A stretch of DNA of 64,000 nucleotides from Salminus brasiliensis. Lineage: Eukaryota; Chordata; Actinopteri; Characiformes; Bryconidae. The translations under genes were made by a program, and so were the position numbers. Shown here in pieces: positions 61,765 to 64,000 of this stretch (position 1 is the first letter of the stretch; each line of letters begins with the position of its first letter). Below the pieces are notes generated by a model, which saw nothing but the letters and a program-made list of their open reading frames with translations, did not search any database and was not told where the DNA came from. The stretch lies in the NCBI RefSeq assembly GCF_030463535.1, contig NC_132892.1, positions 34,350,109-34,414,108 on the forward strand, read 5' to 3'.

Positions 61765-63483
61765 ATGATGATCCTCCTCATCTTCACCTTCTACCTGATC
61801 TCAGGTCAGTTTTTCTACTGAAGTTTGACGATCTTATCTACAGTTCTTACAGGTTATTTCACACAGCAGCATGAGCTCCATACGATTAGTACTGATGATG
61901 GAGGACGTTCTTGTGATCTTGTTGTGATGCTGAACTGTAGAAGTGAGAGAATTTTGTGAAATTTATTGAGAGATTACTGAGAATCTTTACTCTGATTGGC
62001 AGGTCCAGTAGGCTGTTTTGATGTGATTGGCTACCCAGGAGGCAGATTCACAATCTTCTGTGAACATCAACAGTATGGACGATCTGAAAACTACTTTTGT
62101 AAAGAGACACCAAAGCAGTGTTTCTATGGAAAAAAAGAGAAAATCTGGGTTCATGAAGACAGAGTTTCTCTACTGGACTATCCTGATGCTCTTACAGTGA
62201 TCTACAAACAGCTGAGCTCAGCAGATACCGGATCATATCAGTGTGGAGAGACTGGAGTGTGGAGTCACACTGTGAACCTGAGTGTTAAAACAGTTCAGAA
62301 ACATTCAATATTAGAAATCATATTTCATAAGATTATCAGCAACATCACACCTTTATAAATGAGAAGATATTCTGTGGAGTTCTTGACCTACATCACTTTG
62401 TTTGATTGACAGATCCATGCTGTTCAGGGTCAAAGACTGTGACTGGTTATCTGGGAGAGAACGTCACCATAAGCATTTTCTATCCAGATGAGTTTAAGGG
62501 AAACACCAAGTTTTTAGAAAAACTGAATGGTCAATCTTTCACTGCAGTGGCAAATACCAGAGAGTCTCCAGAAGACAGATTCTCCATCTCTAATGATGAA
62601 ATATCTAAAACTCTCAGTGTGAGGATCCGTGATGTGAGAGAAGACGATGGTGGAGTGGGTGTTGGAAGAGAGTCAGTGAGTTACAACACTTTCTTCACTG
62701 AGATTCAGCTACAGGTTAAAGGTGAGAAACATGAACTCTTCTCAGTGTTCAGGTAATTGAGGATTATGGGTCTGATCAGGCTCACCAAAATTTCACCATG
62801 TTACACAAAGGGAGTCGAGGCAAGCGGTCAGTACAGTTGCAGTCAGAATTGGATCATTGGCTGGATGCAGTATTTGACTACGGCAGAATTGGTGAAGTTT
62901 ACGAGTTTCCAGAACTTTCTTAGCCTGCTTTACCCTTTCTAATCCACCTCTGCTGTGTGTTTGGGGTCATTGGGTCTCATTCACCAATATCTTCCTAAGA
63001 ATTGTCTTAAATGAGTCCTTGAGAAAAGTCCTAACAGAAATTCGAGGACAGATTCATGATGTGTTTTAAGGAGCAGAATTATTCTCAGCTCTGATCCTAT
63101 AATGATGATCCCTCTGTCCTCCTAGACTGATCAAATCCCACCTTAGAAAACACTGGAGAATTCCAGAATATTTGTGAAAAACTGCAGAAGTGGGTTTTAA
63201 ATAGACTTTCCTTCTGAAGAACAGTTCATGAAAAAGGTCCAATGTCCTGTTGGAACAGCCACCAGTGACCAGGACTAAACTGTCTAGCTGATGGTTCGAG
63301 GATACAGTGCTCCTTTTTCATTATTTCACTCACTTTGAGCAGTTAAGGTGTTGGTCCATTCCTTCTGTTTCTCAGCTCCAGGTTCCTCTGTCACCATCAT
63401 CATTCTGACTGCCTGTGTGGTTCTGCTGCTGATTGGAGGATTAATACTGATCTTCTACAAGCTGAGATGCACCAAGACACAAG
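61765..63483 (+). CDS. Receptor H: CD300/CMRF35-like, altered, runs off window
   Basis: Exons are 61765-61804, 62003-62293, 62413-62721 and 63376-63483; tail exons lie beyond the window or are interrupted by the LINE. D1 is intact (FC, YFC, KQC, YQCG; V-N-L-S glycosylation site). After D1 the donor reads ACAG-ttcag where all sister copies have ACAG-gtcag, so the normal GT is lost. Reading on gives a stop at 62356-62358 and a soluble leader-D1-short-tail protein. A shift to a GT one base earlier would break the frame. D2 is open but has lost both core cysteines (I-S-I-F for I-S-C-S, and the VYFC block deleted). The membrane exon is open (I-I-I-L-T-A-C-V-V-L-L-L-I-G-G). It could be a secreted product or an early pseudogene. 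Confidence 0.7.
62722..63375. other. Intron of H before membrane exon
   Basis: No stalk exon was recognised. Short ORFs are without domains. Confidence 0.45.
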
Positions 63484-63589
63484 GTACTACACACACACAC
63501 ACAGCACCAATCATGGTAATGTAAATTACTTGGGAGATTTCTGCCTAATTAAGTTTGTTAAGTAATTGGTAATTGATTATAAGTTACTG

Positions 63590-64000
63590 TTAAGGGCAGT
63601 GTACTGAGTCCTCTGTTGTTCACCCTGCTGACTCATGACTGTGTTGCGAAACACAGTTCTAACAGCATCATAAAGTTCGCCGATGATACAACTGTGCTGG
63701 GTCTCATCAGTAAAGGCGATGAGTCAGCATACAGAGAGGAGGTGCAGCAGCTGACAGACTGGTGTACAGTCAACAACCTTCACTGGAATGTAGAGAAGAC
63801 CAAGGAAATGGTTGTTGACTTCAGGAAAACAAGACACGACCACTCTCCGCTCAGCATCAACGGCTCCTCTGTGGAGATCGTTAAGAGCACCAAGTTCCTT
63901 GGTGTCCACCTAGCGGAGAACCTCACCTGGTCCCTGAACACCAGCTCTACAGCCAAGAAAGCCCAACAGCGTCTCTACTTCCTCCGGAAGCTGAGAAAGG
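63590..64000 (+). mobile_element. LINE reverse-transcriptase fragment, cut by window edge
   Basis: One open frame reads through G-S-V-L-S-P-L-L-F-T-L, then K-F-A-D-D-T-T-V-L-G (the RT catalytic box), L-T-D-W-C, N-V-E-K-T-K-E-M-V-V-D-F-R-K and K-F-L-G-V-H. This order is typical of L2/CR1-type non-LTR elements of fish. It lies after the membrane exon of receptor H, probably in its next intron. Confidence 0.85.

Overview
The window looks like nuclear DNA of a teleost fish. It has split genes with GT-AG introns, Tc1-like transposons, short inverted-repeat elements and dispersed repeats of teleost type, many CA/AT microsatellites and several long minisatellites. The species cannot be fixed from the sequence; an otophysan fish such as a characiform is a guess.

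Left part (about 1-27,000). This is mostly repeats plus one minus-strand gene at 9,153-20,802. Eight exons with matching phases encode a signal peptide followed by four Ig domains. The domains are colinear with consecutive Ig repeats near the end of domain IV of perlecan (HSPG2). Its signal peptide exon joins in phase to the first Ig exon, so it looks like a stand-alone secreted perlecan-like protein and not the inside of a full perlecan gene. Its 3' end is unresolved. The introns hold long minisatellites and a rearranged duplication. Outside the gene lie a nested palindrome (6,076-6,788) and pairs of inverted-repeat elements.

Right part (about 27,000-64,000). This is a plus-strand tandem cluster of CD300/CMRF35-like (pIgR-like) leukocyte receptors. 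The shared plan is a 40-nt signal exon, a V-type Ig exon D1, a second V-type Ig exon D2, 0-2 short stalk exons, a transmembrane exon, a 41-nt cytoplasmic exon and a tail exon with tyrosine motifs. In order they are A (27,238-32,130, intact), B (33,460-36,806, intact), C (37,727-41,444, intact), D (exon 1 and last exon only, dead), E (three in-frame stops in D2, dead), F (frameshifts in D1 and D2, dead), G (3' exons only, dead) and H (61,765 to beyond the window, with a damaged splice donor and a D2 lacking both core cysteines). Tails of A-C carry ITIM-type motifs and no charged residue is seen in the membrane segments, so they are probably inhibitory. Upstream blocks are conserved between copies, with TATA-like boxes in B and C.

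The most interesting signals are: (i) the perlecan-derived secreted Ig gene; (ii) decayed arrays in the 3' flanks of the receptor copies made of the same 42-bp unit that encodes the ITIM segment, suggesting that tails evolve by repeat expansion and stop-codon change; (iii) a 2,537-bp near-identical tandem duplication with one breakpoint inside a Tc1 inverted repeat; and (iv) receptor H, which may be turning into a soluble single-domain protein. All gene calls come from reading ORFs, splice sites and phases by eye. No alignment or database search was run.
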